64,000 nt of DNA from Tepidiforma sp. (GTDB lineage Bacteria > Chloroflexota > Dehalococcoidia > Tepidiformales > Tepidiformaceae): NCBI RefSeq assembly GCF_026003995.1, contig NZ_BPIG01000001.1:879444-943443 (forward strand), in the 5' to 3' direction. Below, piece after piece: positions 7,964-15,967 of the stretch (position 1 is its first letter; each line of letters starts with the position of its first letter). The notes below the pieces were generated by a model. The model made no database searches. It saw only the letters and a program-made list of their open reading frames with translations, and had not been told where the DNA came from. The position numbers and the translations under genes were made by a program.

Positions 7964-8971
7964 TCACCGGCGGGGGAGTTCTTCGCGGGCGAGGGGGCGG
8001 CCGAGGAGCCGGAGCATCGCCTCGGGGACGGTGCGGGCCCCGCCGATGACGGCTGCGACCTCGGCCGTGATCGGAAGTTCGACGCCGGCGGCGGCGGCCA
8101 TGCGGAGCGCGACCGGCGCGGTGCGCGCGCCTTCGACCGTTTCGCCGATGTCGGCAGCGGCCTCGGCGGGGGAGCGGCCGGCGGCGAGGAGTTCGCCGAA
8201 GCGGCGGTTGCGGCTGAGGGGCGAGAAGCAGGTGGCGGCGAGGTCGCCGACGCCGGCGAGGCCGTTGAAGGTTGCGAGTTCGGCACCGAGGGCGAGCCCG
8301 AGGCGGGTCATCTCGGCGAGGCCGCGGGTCATGATGGCGGCGACGGCGTTGGCGCCGAAGCCGAGCCCCCACGCTGCACCCGCAGCGATGGCGATGACGT
8401 TCTTCAGGGCGCCGGCGAGCTCAACGCCGACGACGTCGGTCGAGGCGTAGACGCGGAAGGCGCCGTGGGAGAGCGCGTGCTGCCAGGCGAGGCCGAGGTC
8501 GGGGTCGGGGACGGCGACGACGGCGGCGGCGGGCAGGCCGCGGATGATTTCGTGGGCAAGGTTGGGGCCGGAGAGGGCGCCGGTGCGCGCGGGATCGAAG
8601 CCGAGCGCGGCGAGGAGGGCGGTCATGCGGCTGGAGGTTTCGAGGTCGAGGCCCTTGGTGGCGGAGACGACGGGGACCGTCGCGGGGAGGCCGCTGGCGA
8701 GGACGCTCTCGCGGACGGCGTGGGACGGGACGGCGACGAGCGCGCCGGCGAGGGAGGCCGCATGCTCGGGCGTGAGCGGCGCGGGGTGGACGTGGACGCG
8801 GGGGCCGAGCACGCGGCCGGCCCCGAGGCGTTCGAGGCCGCCGGCGGCGCGGACGGCGTGGGCCTCGAGGTCCGAGCGGACGACGAGGATGACGTCGCTG
8901 CCGGCGCGCTCGAGGAGGGCGGCGAGGGTGACGCCCCAGGAGGTGGCGCCGAGGACGGCGTAGGCGGCCAT
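7964..8971 (-). CDS. gpsA: NAD(P)-dependent glycerol-3-phosphate dehydrogenase
   Basis: 335-residue GpsA, reducing dihydroxyacetone phosphate to sn-glycerol-3-phosphate for phospholipid backbones. The N-terminal Rossmann loop reads VLGATSWGVTLA, with A-T replacing the usual G-x-G middle residues but keeping WG-TLA. The catalytic region contains ELAGALKNVIAIAAG, carrying the lysine of the family (near residue 190), followed by NGLAGVGDLAATC and the NRRFG motif. Its ATG overlaps the plsY stop, so the two enzymes, which supply and acylate G3P, are co-translated. Confidence 0.94.
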   Translation of the reverse strand: MAAYAVLGATSWGVTLAALLERAGSDVILVVRSDLEAHAVRAAGGLERLGAGRVLGPRVHVHPAPLTPEHAASLAGALVAVPSHAVRESVLASGLPATVPVVSATKGLDLETSSRMTALLAALGFDPARTGALSGPNLAHEIIRGLPAAAVVAVPDPDLGLAWQHALSHGAFRVYASTDVVGVELAGALKNVIAIAAGAAWGLGFGANAVAAIMTRGLAEMTRLGLALGAELATFNGLAGVGDLAATCFSPLSRNRRFGELLAAGRSPAEAAADIGETVEGARTAPVALRMAAAAGVELPITAEVAAVIGGARTVPEAMLRLLGRPLAREELPRR

Positions 8972-9594
8972 CAGCCGGTGGCGGGCCGGTCGCCGCCCTG
9001 GCCGATGCGCGGTTCGGTGCCATTGAGGAGGCGCCGGATGTTCGGGATGTGCTTGTATTCGACGAGGGCGGTGGCGAAGAGGCTGTACCAGGCGAAGGCC
9101 GGGTCCGTCTTCCCGGCGATGGCGAGGCCGCAGATGATGGCGGCGCAGATCGGCACGCCGACCACGGACATGAAGGAGACGTAGCGGGTCGCGCCGACGA
9201 GGACGGCGCCGATGAGCGGGAAGAGCAGGGAGATGAGGGGCGCAAGCCCGAGGATGCCCCCGTAGGTGCTGGCGACGCCGCGGCCGCCGCGGAAGCCGGC
9301 GAAGACCGGCCAGACGTGGCCGACGATGGCGGCGCCGGCGCCGACGGCCGCGACGTCGTTCGAATCGAAGACGTAGCGGCCGACGAGGGCCGGGACGGCC
9401 CCTTTGGCGATATCCAGCACCATCACGATGGCGGCGGGAACTTTGCCGGCGGTGCGGAGGACGTTGGTCGTGCCGGTCTTGCCGCTGCCGGATTCGCGGA
9501 TATCGCGGCCGAGCCAGAGGTAGCCGACGATGAGGCCCCAGGGAAGGGAGCCGAGGAGGTACCCGAAAAGTGCGCTGACGACGTAGGGGATCAC
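8971..9594 (-). CDS. plsY: acyl-phosphate:glycerol-3-phosphate acyltransferase
   Basis: 207-residue integral membrane acyltransferase PlsY, which transfers an acyl group from acyl-phosphate to the 1-position of glycerol-3-phosphate. About five membrane segments are visible. Family motifs are LLGSLPWGLIVGYLW at the N-terminus, the loop SGSGKTGTTNVLRT (residues ~36-49), the second loop FRGGRGVAST (near 101-110), and HIPNIRRLLNGTEPRIG near the end. Starts 4 bases inside the der stop and overlaps gpsA, so both products serve the first steps of membrane lipid synthesis. Confidence 0.95.
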   Translation of the reverse strand: MIPYVVSALFGYLLGSLPWGLIVGYLWLGRDIRESGSGKTGTTNVLRTAGKVPAAIVMVLDIAKGAVPALVGRYVFDSNDVAAVGAGAAIVGHVWPVFAGFRGGRGVASTYGGILGLAPLISLLFPLIGAVLVGATRYVSFMSVVGVPICAAIICGLAIAGKTDPAFAWYSLFATALVEYKHIPNIRRLLNGTEPRIGQGGDRPATG

Positions 9595-10934
9595 GAAGCG
9601 GAATCTTCGCCCGAACGCGCCCTGAAGACCAGCTTGATGGCGGTGCCTTCAAAATCGGCAGCCTCGCGGATGGCGCGCTCGAGGTAGCGGCGGTAGCTGA
9701 AGTGGACGAGCTCGGGGTCGTTCACGAAGAGGACGAAGGTCGGCGGGTCGATGCCGGCCTGGGTGGCGTAGAAAAGCTTGAAGCGGCGGTTGTGGACGAG
9801 CGGCGGGACGTGCTCGCGGACGGCGCGGGAGAGGATGGCATTCAGTTCAGGGGTCGGGATGCGGCGGCGGCGGGCTTCGCGGGCTGCCTGGACGAGACGG
9901 AGCAGCTCGGGAAGGCCGCGGCGTTCGAGCGCGGAGATGAACGTGTAGAGGGCCCAGGGCACGAAGCGGATGCGGCTGCGCATCTGCCGCTCCGCCCAGG
10001 CCTTGCGCTCGGCGGGGTCGTCCCAGAGGTCCGTCTTGTTGACGGCGATGACGAGGCCCTTGGCGTTGTCGACGGCGATGCCGGCGATGTGGGTGTCCTG
10101 CGCGGTCACGCCTTCGCTGCCATCGACGACGAGGACGGCGACGTCGCAGCGCTCGACGGCGCGCGTGGTGCGGAGGACGGAGTGGCGTTCGACGCCTTTG
10201 CCGAGCTTGCCGGGGCGGCGGACGCCAGCAGTGTCGATGAGAACGAAGGAGCCTTCCGGGGTGTCGATTTCGGTATCGATGGCGTCGCGGGTGGTGCCGG
10301 CGACATCGCTGACGATGACGCGCTCCTGGCCGAGGATAGCGTTGACGAGCATCGACTTGCCGACGTTGGGGCGGCCGATGATGGCGACGCGGGTGCGGTC
10401 GGACTCGGGGACGAGCGGGACGTCCGGCAGGAGCGCCACGACCATGTCGAGCATGGTGCGGACGTTCACATCGTGGAGCGCGCTGACGGGGAGGGGTTCG
10501 CCGAAACCGAGCGCCGAGGCCTCGGCGATACCGGCGAGTTCGCGGGCCTCGTTGTCGGCCTTGTTGGCGACGAGGATGGTGGGCTTCTGGGCGCGGCGAA
10601 CGACATCGGCCATGTCGTAGTCGCTGGCGGTGAGGCCATCGCGGGCATCGACGACGAAGACGACGACGGCGGCGGTATCGATGGCCTGCTGAACCTGTCC
10701 CATGATGAGCGGGGCGTAGACGTTCTGTTCGTTCGTCTCGTAGCCGCCGGTGTCGATGATGCGGAAGCGGCGGTCGAGCCACTCGACGTCGGCCTCGAGG
10801 CGGTCGCGGGTGGTGCCGGGCTCATCTTCGACGATGGCGCGGCGTTCGCCGACGACGCGGTTGAAGATCGACGACTTGCCGACATTGGGACGGCCGACGA
10901 TGACGACGCGGGGCAGGAGGTCGGTTGAGGTCAC
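9591..10934 (-). CDS. der: ribosome biogenesis GTPase Der (EngA)
   Basis: 447-residue Der, a double GTPase that acts in 50S subunit assembly. It has two G domains, each with a P-loop GRPNVGKS (near residues 14-21 and about 188-195), switch DTGGYE and DTAGV, and NKAD/NKTD specificity motifs, followed by a C-terminal KH-like domain from ~360. Length is typical. GTG 10934 gives the right N-terminus just before the first P-loop and overlaps the ybbR stop by 4 bases. The open frame continues far upstream antisense to ybbR but is not coding there. Confidence 0.96.
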   Translation of the reverse strand: MTSTDLLPRVVIVGRPNVGKSSIFNRVVGERRAIVEDEPGTTRDRLEADVEWLDRRFRIIDTGGYETNEQNVYAPLIMGQVQQAIDTAAVVVFVVDARDGLTASDYDMADVVRRAQKPTILVANKADNEARELAGIAEASALGFGEPLPVSALHDVNVRTMLDMVVALLPDVPLVPESDRTRVAIIGRPNVGKSMLVNAILGQERVIVSDVAGTTRDAIDTEIDTPEGSFVLIDTAGVRRPGKLGKGVERHSVLRTTRAVERCDVAVLVVDGSEGVTAQDTHIAGIAVDNAKGLVIAVNKTDLWDDPAERKAWAERQMRSRIRFVPWALYTFISALERRGLPELLRLVQAAREARRRRIPTPELNAILSRAVREHVPPLVHNRRFKLFYATQAGIDPPTFVLFVNDPELVHFSYRRYLERAIREAADFEGTAIKLVFRARSGEDSAS

Positions 10935-12208
10935 GGGAGCACCTGGATGAGGGTGACGGTGACCGTCGATGGGGCCTGCAGCTTGAGTCCAGAGGGACCG
11001 GTCACGGTTACAGGATAGGCGGCGGTGCCGGCTGTGGCACCGGTGAGGGTGACGACCGCCTTGATATCGGAGGGGCGCAGCGCCGAAACGAGGTCGGCGG
11101 GGCCGCTCACGCGGACTTCGACGGTGAGGGGGCGGGCGGGGTCGCGGGCGAGGCCGGCCGGGAGATTCTGGAGCTCGGGCGCGACGAGCAGGCTGGCGGC
11201 CGACTCGAGGGGTTCGAAGCGGATGGTGATCGTCACGGTACGGCGGTCGAGGGAGACGTTGGGGATGGTCACGAGGTTGCGGACGAGCCGGAGCTCCGTC
11301 CGGGCGCCGGTGACGTCGACTTTCTCGGCGGTCACGGCGTTCAGCTCGTTGACGACGGCGCGCTCGCCGGAGATGTTGACGGCTGGCGGGTCGATGGTGA
11401 TGGAGGCCACGCGGTACCCCGCTGCGGGCGCCCCGGTGAGGTCGACGAGGACGGGGACGGAGCGCTGGACGAAGGCCTGGACGATGCGGATGGTGGCGGT
11501 CGCCCGCGGCGGCGAGATGGCGACGGTTTCGACGGTGCCGGTGGCGGAGCGGGCGACGAGTTCGCCGGTGACGACGTAGGACTGGTCTTTCACGCCGCTG
11601 AGGTTGACGTCGAGGTCGACGGACTGGACGGCCTGGACGCGCTCGGGGAGGCCCGAGATGGTGACGACGGCCGGCTCGACGCTGGTGCCGGCTTCGTCTT
11701 CGCGGAAGCCGGCGGGAAGCTGGCCGGAGCGGCGGAGGGTGACGGGCACTTCGCGGGTGGCGGGTTCGACGAGTGTGATGCGGACCTGGGAGGGGATGAC
11801 CTGGAGGACGCGGATGCCGGGCCGGCGGGAGGTGACGCGGACCTGGCGGAACTCCTCCACGCCGGGCTGCATGCCGCGGACGTCGACGCGGGCGTCGAAG
11901 TCGGACGGCGCGAGGGCGGCGAGGTCGTCGGCGCGGCCCTCGGCGATGACGCGGACGGAGTGGCTTTCGCGGACGATGTAGGGGCCGGCGTTCTCGGCGG
12001 TCACCACGATGGAGGCGGGCTGGCCTTCTTCGGGGAAGGTGACGGAGACGCGCGGGTTTTCGACGTCCTGGACGACGAACCAGATGGCGAAAGCGGCGAG
12101 GAGGCTGAAGGAGGCCTGGGCCCAGTGCTCGCGAAGCGAGCGGGCGGTGCCGGCGAGCACCTGGGCAGCGGCCTGCCGGCGGGACGGCCGGCGGTGGTTG
12201 CCGTTCAC
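10931..12208 (-). CDS. ybbR: YbbR-domain protein, probable regulator of CdaA
   Basis: 425-residue protein with one N-terminal membrane anchor (near residues 32-50, ASFSLLAAFAIWFVVQDVENP) and an extracytoplasmic part made of four YbbR-like repeats of ~80 residues. These contain recurring PSDFDARVDVRG, P-x-x-V-x-I-S-G and LPAGL-type segments. In Firmicutes the orthologue (CdaR) binds and modulates the membrane diadenylate cyclase CdaA. Here it directly follows cdaA, with its GTG overlapping the cdaA stop by 4 bases, so the same partnership is likely. Confidence 0.9.
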   Translation of the reverse strand: MNGNHRRPSRRQAAAQVLAGTARSLREHWAQASFSLLAAFAIWFVVQDVENPRVSVTFPEEGQPASIVVTAENAGPYIVRESHSVRVIAEGRADDLAALAPSDFDARVDVRGMQPGVEEFRQVRVTSRRPGIRVLQVIPSQVRITLVEPATREVPVTLRRSGQLPAGFREDEAGTSVEPAVVTISGLPERVQAVQSVDLDVNLSGVKDQSYVVTGELVARSATGTVETVAISPPRATATIRIVQAFVQRSVPVLVDLTGAPAAGYRVASITIDPPAVNISGERAVVNELNAVTAEKVDVTGARTELRLVRNLVTIPNVSLDRRTVTITIRFEPLESAASLLVAPELQNLPAGLARDPARPLTVEVRVSGPADLVSALRPSDIKAVVTLTGATAGTAAYPVTVTGPSGLKLQAPSTVTVTLIQVLP

Positions 12209-13017
12209 GCGCGCACCTCGGCCGGGGATGCGGCCGCGCGGGCGCCATCGGGTTCGAGGACCCATTCGAGGACGGCGCGGAGGCGGCGCTCATCGGGCAC
12301 GGGGGTGAGGCGGCCGTTGAGGGCGACGCTGATTTCACCGGTCTCTTCGGAGACGACAACTGCGAGGGCATCGGTGGTTTCGGTGATGCCGAGGGCGGCG
12401 CGGTGGCGGGTGCCGAGGTTCCGGTCGCCGGGGTCGGAGGCGAGGGGCAGGACGCAGCCGGCGGCGACGACGCGCTGGTCGCGGATGACGACGGCCATGT
12501 CGTGGAGGGGCGAATTCGGGAAGAAGATGCTGGTGAGCAGCTCCGGGGAGACGCGGGCATCGACGGGGACGCCGGTTTCGATGACGTCCTGGAGGCCGGT
12601 TTCGCGTTCGATGACGACGATGCCGCCGTGGCGGGCGGCGGCCATGCGGCCGGCGGCGCGGGAGACGGCATCGATGACGTCGCCGTATTCGGCGGTGCGG
12701 AACCAGCCGGAGAAGCCGGTGCGCCCGAGGCGGTCGAGCGCGCGGCGGATTTCGGGCTGGAAGATGATGACCGCGCCGACGAGGAGCGCCGTGACGGAAT
12801 GCTGAATGAGGAAGTTGATGACGACGAGGTCGAGCGCGCGCCCCAGGACGACGAAGACGAGGAACAGGGCGACGACGCCCCGGAGCTGCGTCATGGCGCG
12901 CGTGCCGCTGAGGAGGCGAAGGGCCGCGTAGATCAGTACGGCGATGAGCAGGACATCGACGGCGCTGGTGAACGTGAACTGGGCGAGGACGTCGCGAACG
13001 TGGTCGAGGTCGAACAT
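12205..13017 (-). CDS. cdaA: membrane-bound diadenylate cyclase
   Basis: 270-residue CdaA (DacA), which condenses two ATP into the second messenger c-di-AMP. Three N-terminal membrane helices (about residues 18-36, 48-66 and 70-86) are followed by the DAC domain. The RHR motif is intact in GTRHRAALG (202-210), but the usual DGA triplet reads DMA in SPLHDMAVVI (169-178). First gene of a cdaA-ybbR-der-plsY-gpsA operon. A TATGAT -10 at 13054-13059 predicts a ~30-base leader without a clear Shine-Dalgarno. Confidence 0.93.
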   Translation of the reverse strand: MFDLDHVRDVLAQFTFTSAVDVLLIAVLIYAALRLLSGTRAMTQLRGVVALFLVFVVLGRALDLVVINFLIQHSVTALLVGAVIIFQPEIRRALDRLGRTGFSGWFRTAEYGDVIDAVSRAAGRMAAARHGGIVVIERETGLQDVIETGVPVDARVSPELLTSIFFPNSPLHDMAVVIRDQRVVAAGCVLPLASDPGDRNLGTRHRAALGITETTDALAVVVSEETGEISVALNGRLTPVPDERRLRAVLEWVLEPDGARAAASPAEVRA

Positions 13018-13053
13018 AGCAGCGGCGGGCGGCCCCGGGGCCGAGGCCGCCTC

Positions 13054-13059
13054 ATCATA
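13054..13059 (-). promoter_or_regulatory. -10 element of the cdaA operon
   Basis: TATGAT on the minus strand, 36 bases before the cdaA ATG. The predicted leader (~30 bases) holds a GC-rich GGCCCCGGGGCC palindrome and no obvious ribosome site. Confidence 0.4.
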
Positions 13060-13083
13060 CGCTGCCGGCGGGGAACGGCGGGT

Positions 13084-14016
13084 TCAGCGCTCGACCTGTC
13101 CGTCGGCGCCGAGGAGGAACGCGACGACAGCAGCCTGCGCCCAGACGCGGTTTTCGGCCTGGTCGAAGATGATGGACGACGGCGATTCGAAGACGTCGTC
13201 GGTGATCTCTTCGCCGCGGTGGGCGGGCAGGTCGTGCATGATGAAGGCGCCGGGCTTCGCGTGGGCGACGAGGGCAGCGTTGAGCTGATAGGCGGCGAAG
13301 TCGATCTTGCGGCGCTCGGCTTCGCGCTCCTGGCCCATGGAGGTCCAGACGTCGGTGTACAGGGCTTCGGCGCCGCGCACGGCATCGACGGGGTCGGTGG
13401 TAGCGCGGAAGCTGCCGCCGGAGGCCGCGGCGCGGGCTGAGGCCTCGGCGACGGCCCATTCGGGCAGCTGGTAGCCGGGGGGCGACGCGATGCGGACGTC
13501 CATGCCGAGGGCGGTCGCGGTGATCGCGAGGCTGGTGGAGACGTTGTTGCCATCGCCGACGAAGGCGAGGGAGCGGCCGCGGAGGTCGCCCATGTGCTCG
13601 CGCAGGGTGAGGAGGTCGGCGAGGGCCTGGCAGGGGTGCTCCTCATCGGTGAGGGCGTTGATGACCGGGATGGAGGAGAAGCGGGCGTACTCCTCGATGA
13701 TGGACTGGCCGTAGGTGCGGACGGCGACGATGTCGACGTAGCGGGCGAGGACGCGGGAGACGTCGCGTATGGCTTCGCGTTCGCCGAGGCCGACCTCGCG
13801 GGGGTCGAGGTACATGGTGAAGGCGCCGAGGTGGTCCATCGCGATTTCGAAGCTGACGCGCGTGCGGAGGGAGGCTTTCTCGAAGAGGAGGGCGAGGTGC
13901 TTTCCGGTAAGGACCTTCTGCGGGCGGCGCTTCAGCGCGGCGGCGAGGTCGAGCAGATACGCAATCTCGTCGGAAGAGAGGTCAGCGGAGCTGAGGAGAT
14001 GGCGGGGCGTGTGCAT
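13084..14016 (-). CDS. argF: ornithine carbamoyltransferase (non-canonical ornithine loop)
   Basis: 310-residue carbamoyltransferase making citrulline from ornithine and carbamoyl phosphate. Carbamoyl-phosphate residues are present in KASLRTR (47-53) and HPCQALAD (127-134). DVWTSMGQE (222-230) matches the OTCase SMG loop. The usual HCLP is HDLP at 261-264, and the ornithine-side FVGDGNNV-x-NSL reads NNVSTSL (157-163). Ornithine is still the best guess, but these changes touch ligand-binding positions. It is monocistronic; no other arg genes are near. A TATACT lies 6 bases before the ATG. Confidence 0.88.
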   Translation of the reverse strand: MHTPRHLLSSADLSSDEIAYLLDLAAALKRRPQKVLTGKHLALLFEKASLRTRVSFEIAMDHLGAFTMYLDPREVGLGEREAIRDVSRVLARYVDIVAVRTYGQSIIEEYARFSSIPVINALTDEEHPCQALADLLTLREHMGDLRGRSLAFVGDGNNVSTSLAITATALGMDVRIASPPGYQLPEWAVAEASARAAASGGSFRATTDPVDAVRGAEALYTDVWTSMGQEREAERRKIDFAAYQLNAALVAHAKPGAFIMHDLPAHRGEEITDDVFESPSSIIFDQAENRVWAQAAVVAFLLGADGQVER

Positions 14017-14022
14017 CGTCGG

Positions 14023-14028
14023 AAGTAT
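14023..14028 (-). promoter_or_regulatory. -10 element for leaderless argF
   Basis: TATACT on the minus strand, 6 bases before the argF ATG. One of the two best consensus matches in the leaderless set. Confidence 0.55.
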
Positions 14029-14109
14029 AGGAAGGGCGGCGGCTTATGTCCGATCGATGCTGCGCCGGTGGAAGGCGCGTGACGATAGTGATGACAGGAG
14101 GGTATCGCC

Positions 14110-14292
14110 GTGGAGGAGCGCAGGCTGCTGCAGCCGACGTGGGCGGGGAAATTCGCCGAGGGGAAGATGTTCCGGAAGCTGGAGTGCGACCGGTGCGGGG
14201 CGCGCTTCCAGTTCGGGGAGCGGCCGCGGGTGACGCGGGTGCCGCGCTGCCCGGCGTGCGGTTGGCTGAGCAGCCACCCGCGGGCGGCGTGA
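14110..14292 (+). CDS. small zinc-ribbon protein
   Basis: 60-residue protein with CDRC (near residue 26) and CPAC (near 47), the four cysteines of a zinc ribbon, in a basic, Arg-rich chain. No named family recognised. The GTG at 14110 is supported by AGGAGG about 9 bases upstream. It sits divergent from argF and 53 bases before tRNA-Trp. The pairing of a good ribosome site with a compact metal-binding core argues that it is real; its function, possibly nucleic-acid binding, is unknown. Confidence 0.7.
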   Translation: MEERRLLQPTWAGKFAEGKMFRKLECDRCGARFQFGERPRVTRVPRCPACGWLSSHPRAA

Positions 14293-14329
14293 GGCGGGGG
14301 GAGGGGATTCCGCATTGGGCCGGCTTTGC

Positions 14330-14335
14330 TACGAT
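14330..14335 (+). promoter_or_regulatory. -10-like element for tRNA operon
   Basis: TACGAT, 10 bases before the first base of tRNA-Trp, giving a start about 5 bases upstream of the tRNA. The -35 region is not obvious. Confidence 0.35.
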
Positions 14336-14345
14336 GAAGGCGGAC

Positions 14346-14421
14346 AGGGGTGTAGCTCAGCTGGTAGAGCATCGGTCTCCAAAACCGAGTGTCGCGGGTT
14401 CGAGTCCTGCCACCCCTGCCA
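14346..14421 (+). tRNA. tRNA-Trp (CCA)
   Basis: Complete cloverleaf with 7-bp acceptor stem AGGGGTG/CACCCCT, anticodon loop CTCCAAA (anticodon CCA) on stem TCGGT/ACCGA, T-loop TTCGAGT, discriminator G, and encoded CCA end. Confidence 0.97.
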
Positions 14422-14491
14422 GGCCTCCCTGGCGCCGACCCTCAGGCGCTTGCCGCATGGCGGGGAGGGTTCGTAGGATGTGGGTTGCGTT

Positions 14492-14576
14492 GCCCAGGTG
14501 GTGGAATGGCAGACACGCTGTCTTGAGGGGGCAGTGCCGTACAGGCGTGTGAGTTCAAATCTCACCCTGGGCACCA
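14492..14576 (+). tRNA. tRNA-Leu (GAG)
   Basis: Class II tRNA with a long variable arm. The acceptor stem is GCCCAGG/CCTGGGC, the anticodon stem CTGTC/GGCAG encloses the loop TTGAGGG (anticodon GAG), the T-loop is TTCAAAT, and ACCA is encoded. The upstream TAGGAT at 14474-14479 could serve as its own -10. Confidence 0.96.
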
Positions 14577-14591
14577 AACGCAACGAATGCC

Positions 14592-14665
<74 letters not shown>

Positions 14666-14675
14666 GACCTCTCCG

Positions 14676-14701
14676 AAGGCTCCGACCATGGGGCCTTTTT
14701 T
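14676..14701 (+). terminator. intrinsic terminator of tRNA cluster
   Basis: 8-bp stem AAGGCTCC/GGGGCCTT (one G-T pair) with a 6-base loop, followed by a run of six T. The clearest Rho-independent terminator in the window apart from the nusA leader. Confidence 0.88.
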
Positions 14702-14781
14702 GTTGCCCGGCGCGGATCGCGCCGATGCGCGGGAGCGGGTAGGATGCGGCCGGCGTCTGCAACACGAAGGAGGTTCGACCT

Positions 14782-15963
14782 GTGAGAGGTTTGCGCGGCG
14801 AAGCGGCGATCGTCGGCATCGCCGAGTTCGCGCCGGTGCGGCGGCCGGACCGGACCTGGATGGAACTGGAGGCGTACGCCGAGCTGGCGCGGCTCGCGCT
14901 CGAGGATGCGGGCTTCACCCACGGCGATGTCGATGGGCTGATGACGGGCCACGTGGCGGAATCGGGCGGGCTGTTCGCGCCGGGGCACCTGACGGAGTAC
15001 CTGGGCATCGGCTCGCACGTCTCGGAGGTGGTGGACCTCGGCGGCGCGACGGGGGCGGGCGCGGTGCTGCGCGCTGCGATGGCGATCGAGCTGGGGCTGT
15101 GCGAAACGGCGCTGTGCATCGTGCACACGCTGCCGCGGCCGAAGAACCCGAAGGGCGGCGGCCCGACGTTCCGGATGGGCGCCTGGGGCTCCCCGATGGG
15201 CGAGTTCGACTACCCCTTCGGCGCCGTTGGCCAGAACTACGCCTACGCGATGATTGCGAACCGGTACGCCTACGAATACGGGCTGACGGACGAGCAGCGG
15301 GCGAAGGTGGCGGTGGACCAGCGGACCAACGCGGCGGCGAACCCGAAGGCCGTGTTCCGCGACCCGATCGACATCGACGACGTGCTGAACTCGCCGGTCA
15401 TCGTGGACCCGCTGCACATGCTGGAAATCGTGATGCCGTGCTTTGGCGGCGCGGCGATCGTGGTGACTTCGAAGGAGAAGGCGAAGCGGGCGAAGCACCG
15501 GCCGGCGTACATCATCGGCGGCGGCGAGAACACGACGCACCTCTCGGTGACGTACGACCCGAGCTTCACAGAGACGCCGATCAAGGCGGCGGCCGACCGG
15601 GCGTTCGCGATGGCGGGCGTGAAGCGGTCGGAGATCGACCTCGCGTCGCTGTACGACTGCTACACGATTACGGTGCTGCTGACGCTGGAGGACACGGGCT
15701 TCTGCGGGAAGGGCGAGGCGGGGAAGTTCGTGGAGGAGCACGACCTGACGTATCGCGGGGATTTCCCGATGAATACCCACGGCGGGCAGCTGAGCTTCGG
15801 GCAGGCCGGGATGGCCGGCGGGATGTCGCACATCACGGAGGCGTACCTGCAGATGACGGGCCGCGCCGGGGAGCGGCAGCTGCGCCGGTGCGACACCGTG
15901 TTCGTGCACGGCAACGGCGGGCTGATGAGCGAGCAGGTCTCGCTGATTCTCCGGGGGGAATGA
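14782..15963 (+). CDS. thiolase-family (SCP2-type) acetyl-CoA acetyltransferase
   Basis: 393-residue SCP2/nonspecific-lipid-transfer-type thiolase. These act on acyl-CoA thioesters in beta-oxidation-like or ketone/steroid side-chain pathways, usually with a DUF35 OB-fold partner. Seen: AAIVGIAEFAP at the N-terminus, LEDAGFTHGDVDGLMTG (~44-60), the GAG core VVDLGGATGAGAVLRAAM, YDCYTITVLLTLED, and the C-terminal NTHGGQLSFGQAGMAGGM carrying the conserved His. The classic active-site Cys is not placed as in FadA, as expected for this subfamily. GTG 14782 follows AAGGAGG by 8 bases. The DUF35 gene follows 4 bases later. Confidence 0.88.
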   Translation: MRGLRGEAAIVGIAEFAPVRRPDRTWMELEAYAELARLALEDAGFTHGDVDGLMTGHVAESGGLFAPGHLTEYLGIGSHVSEVVDLGGATGAGAVLRAAMAIELGLCETALCIVHTLPRPKNPKGGGPTFRMGAWGSPMGEFDYPFGAVGQNYAYAMIANRYAYEYGLTDEQRAKVAVDQRTNAAANPKAVFRDPIDIDDVLNSPVIVDPLHMLEIVMPCFGGAAIVVTSKEKAKRAKHRPAYIIGGGENTTHLSVTYDPSFTETPIKAAADRAFAMAGVKRSEIDLASLYDCYTITVLLTLEDTGFCGKGEAGKFVEEHDLTYRGDFPMNTHGGQLSFGQAGMAGGMSHITEAYLQMTGRAGERQLRRCDTVFVHGNGGLMSEQVSLILRGE

Positions 15964-15967
15964 CGGG

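Noticed and set aside
7965-9184. Additional plus-strand genes opposite gpsA and plsY
   Set aside because: They lack ribosome sites and domains, while the minus-strand gpsA/plsY motifs and overlaps are convincing.
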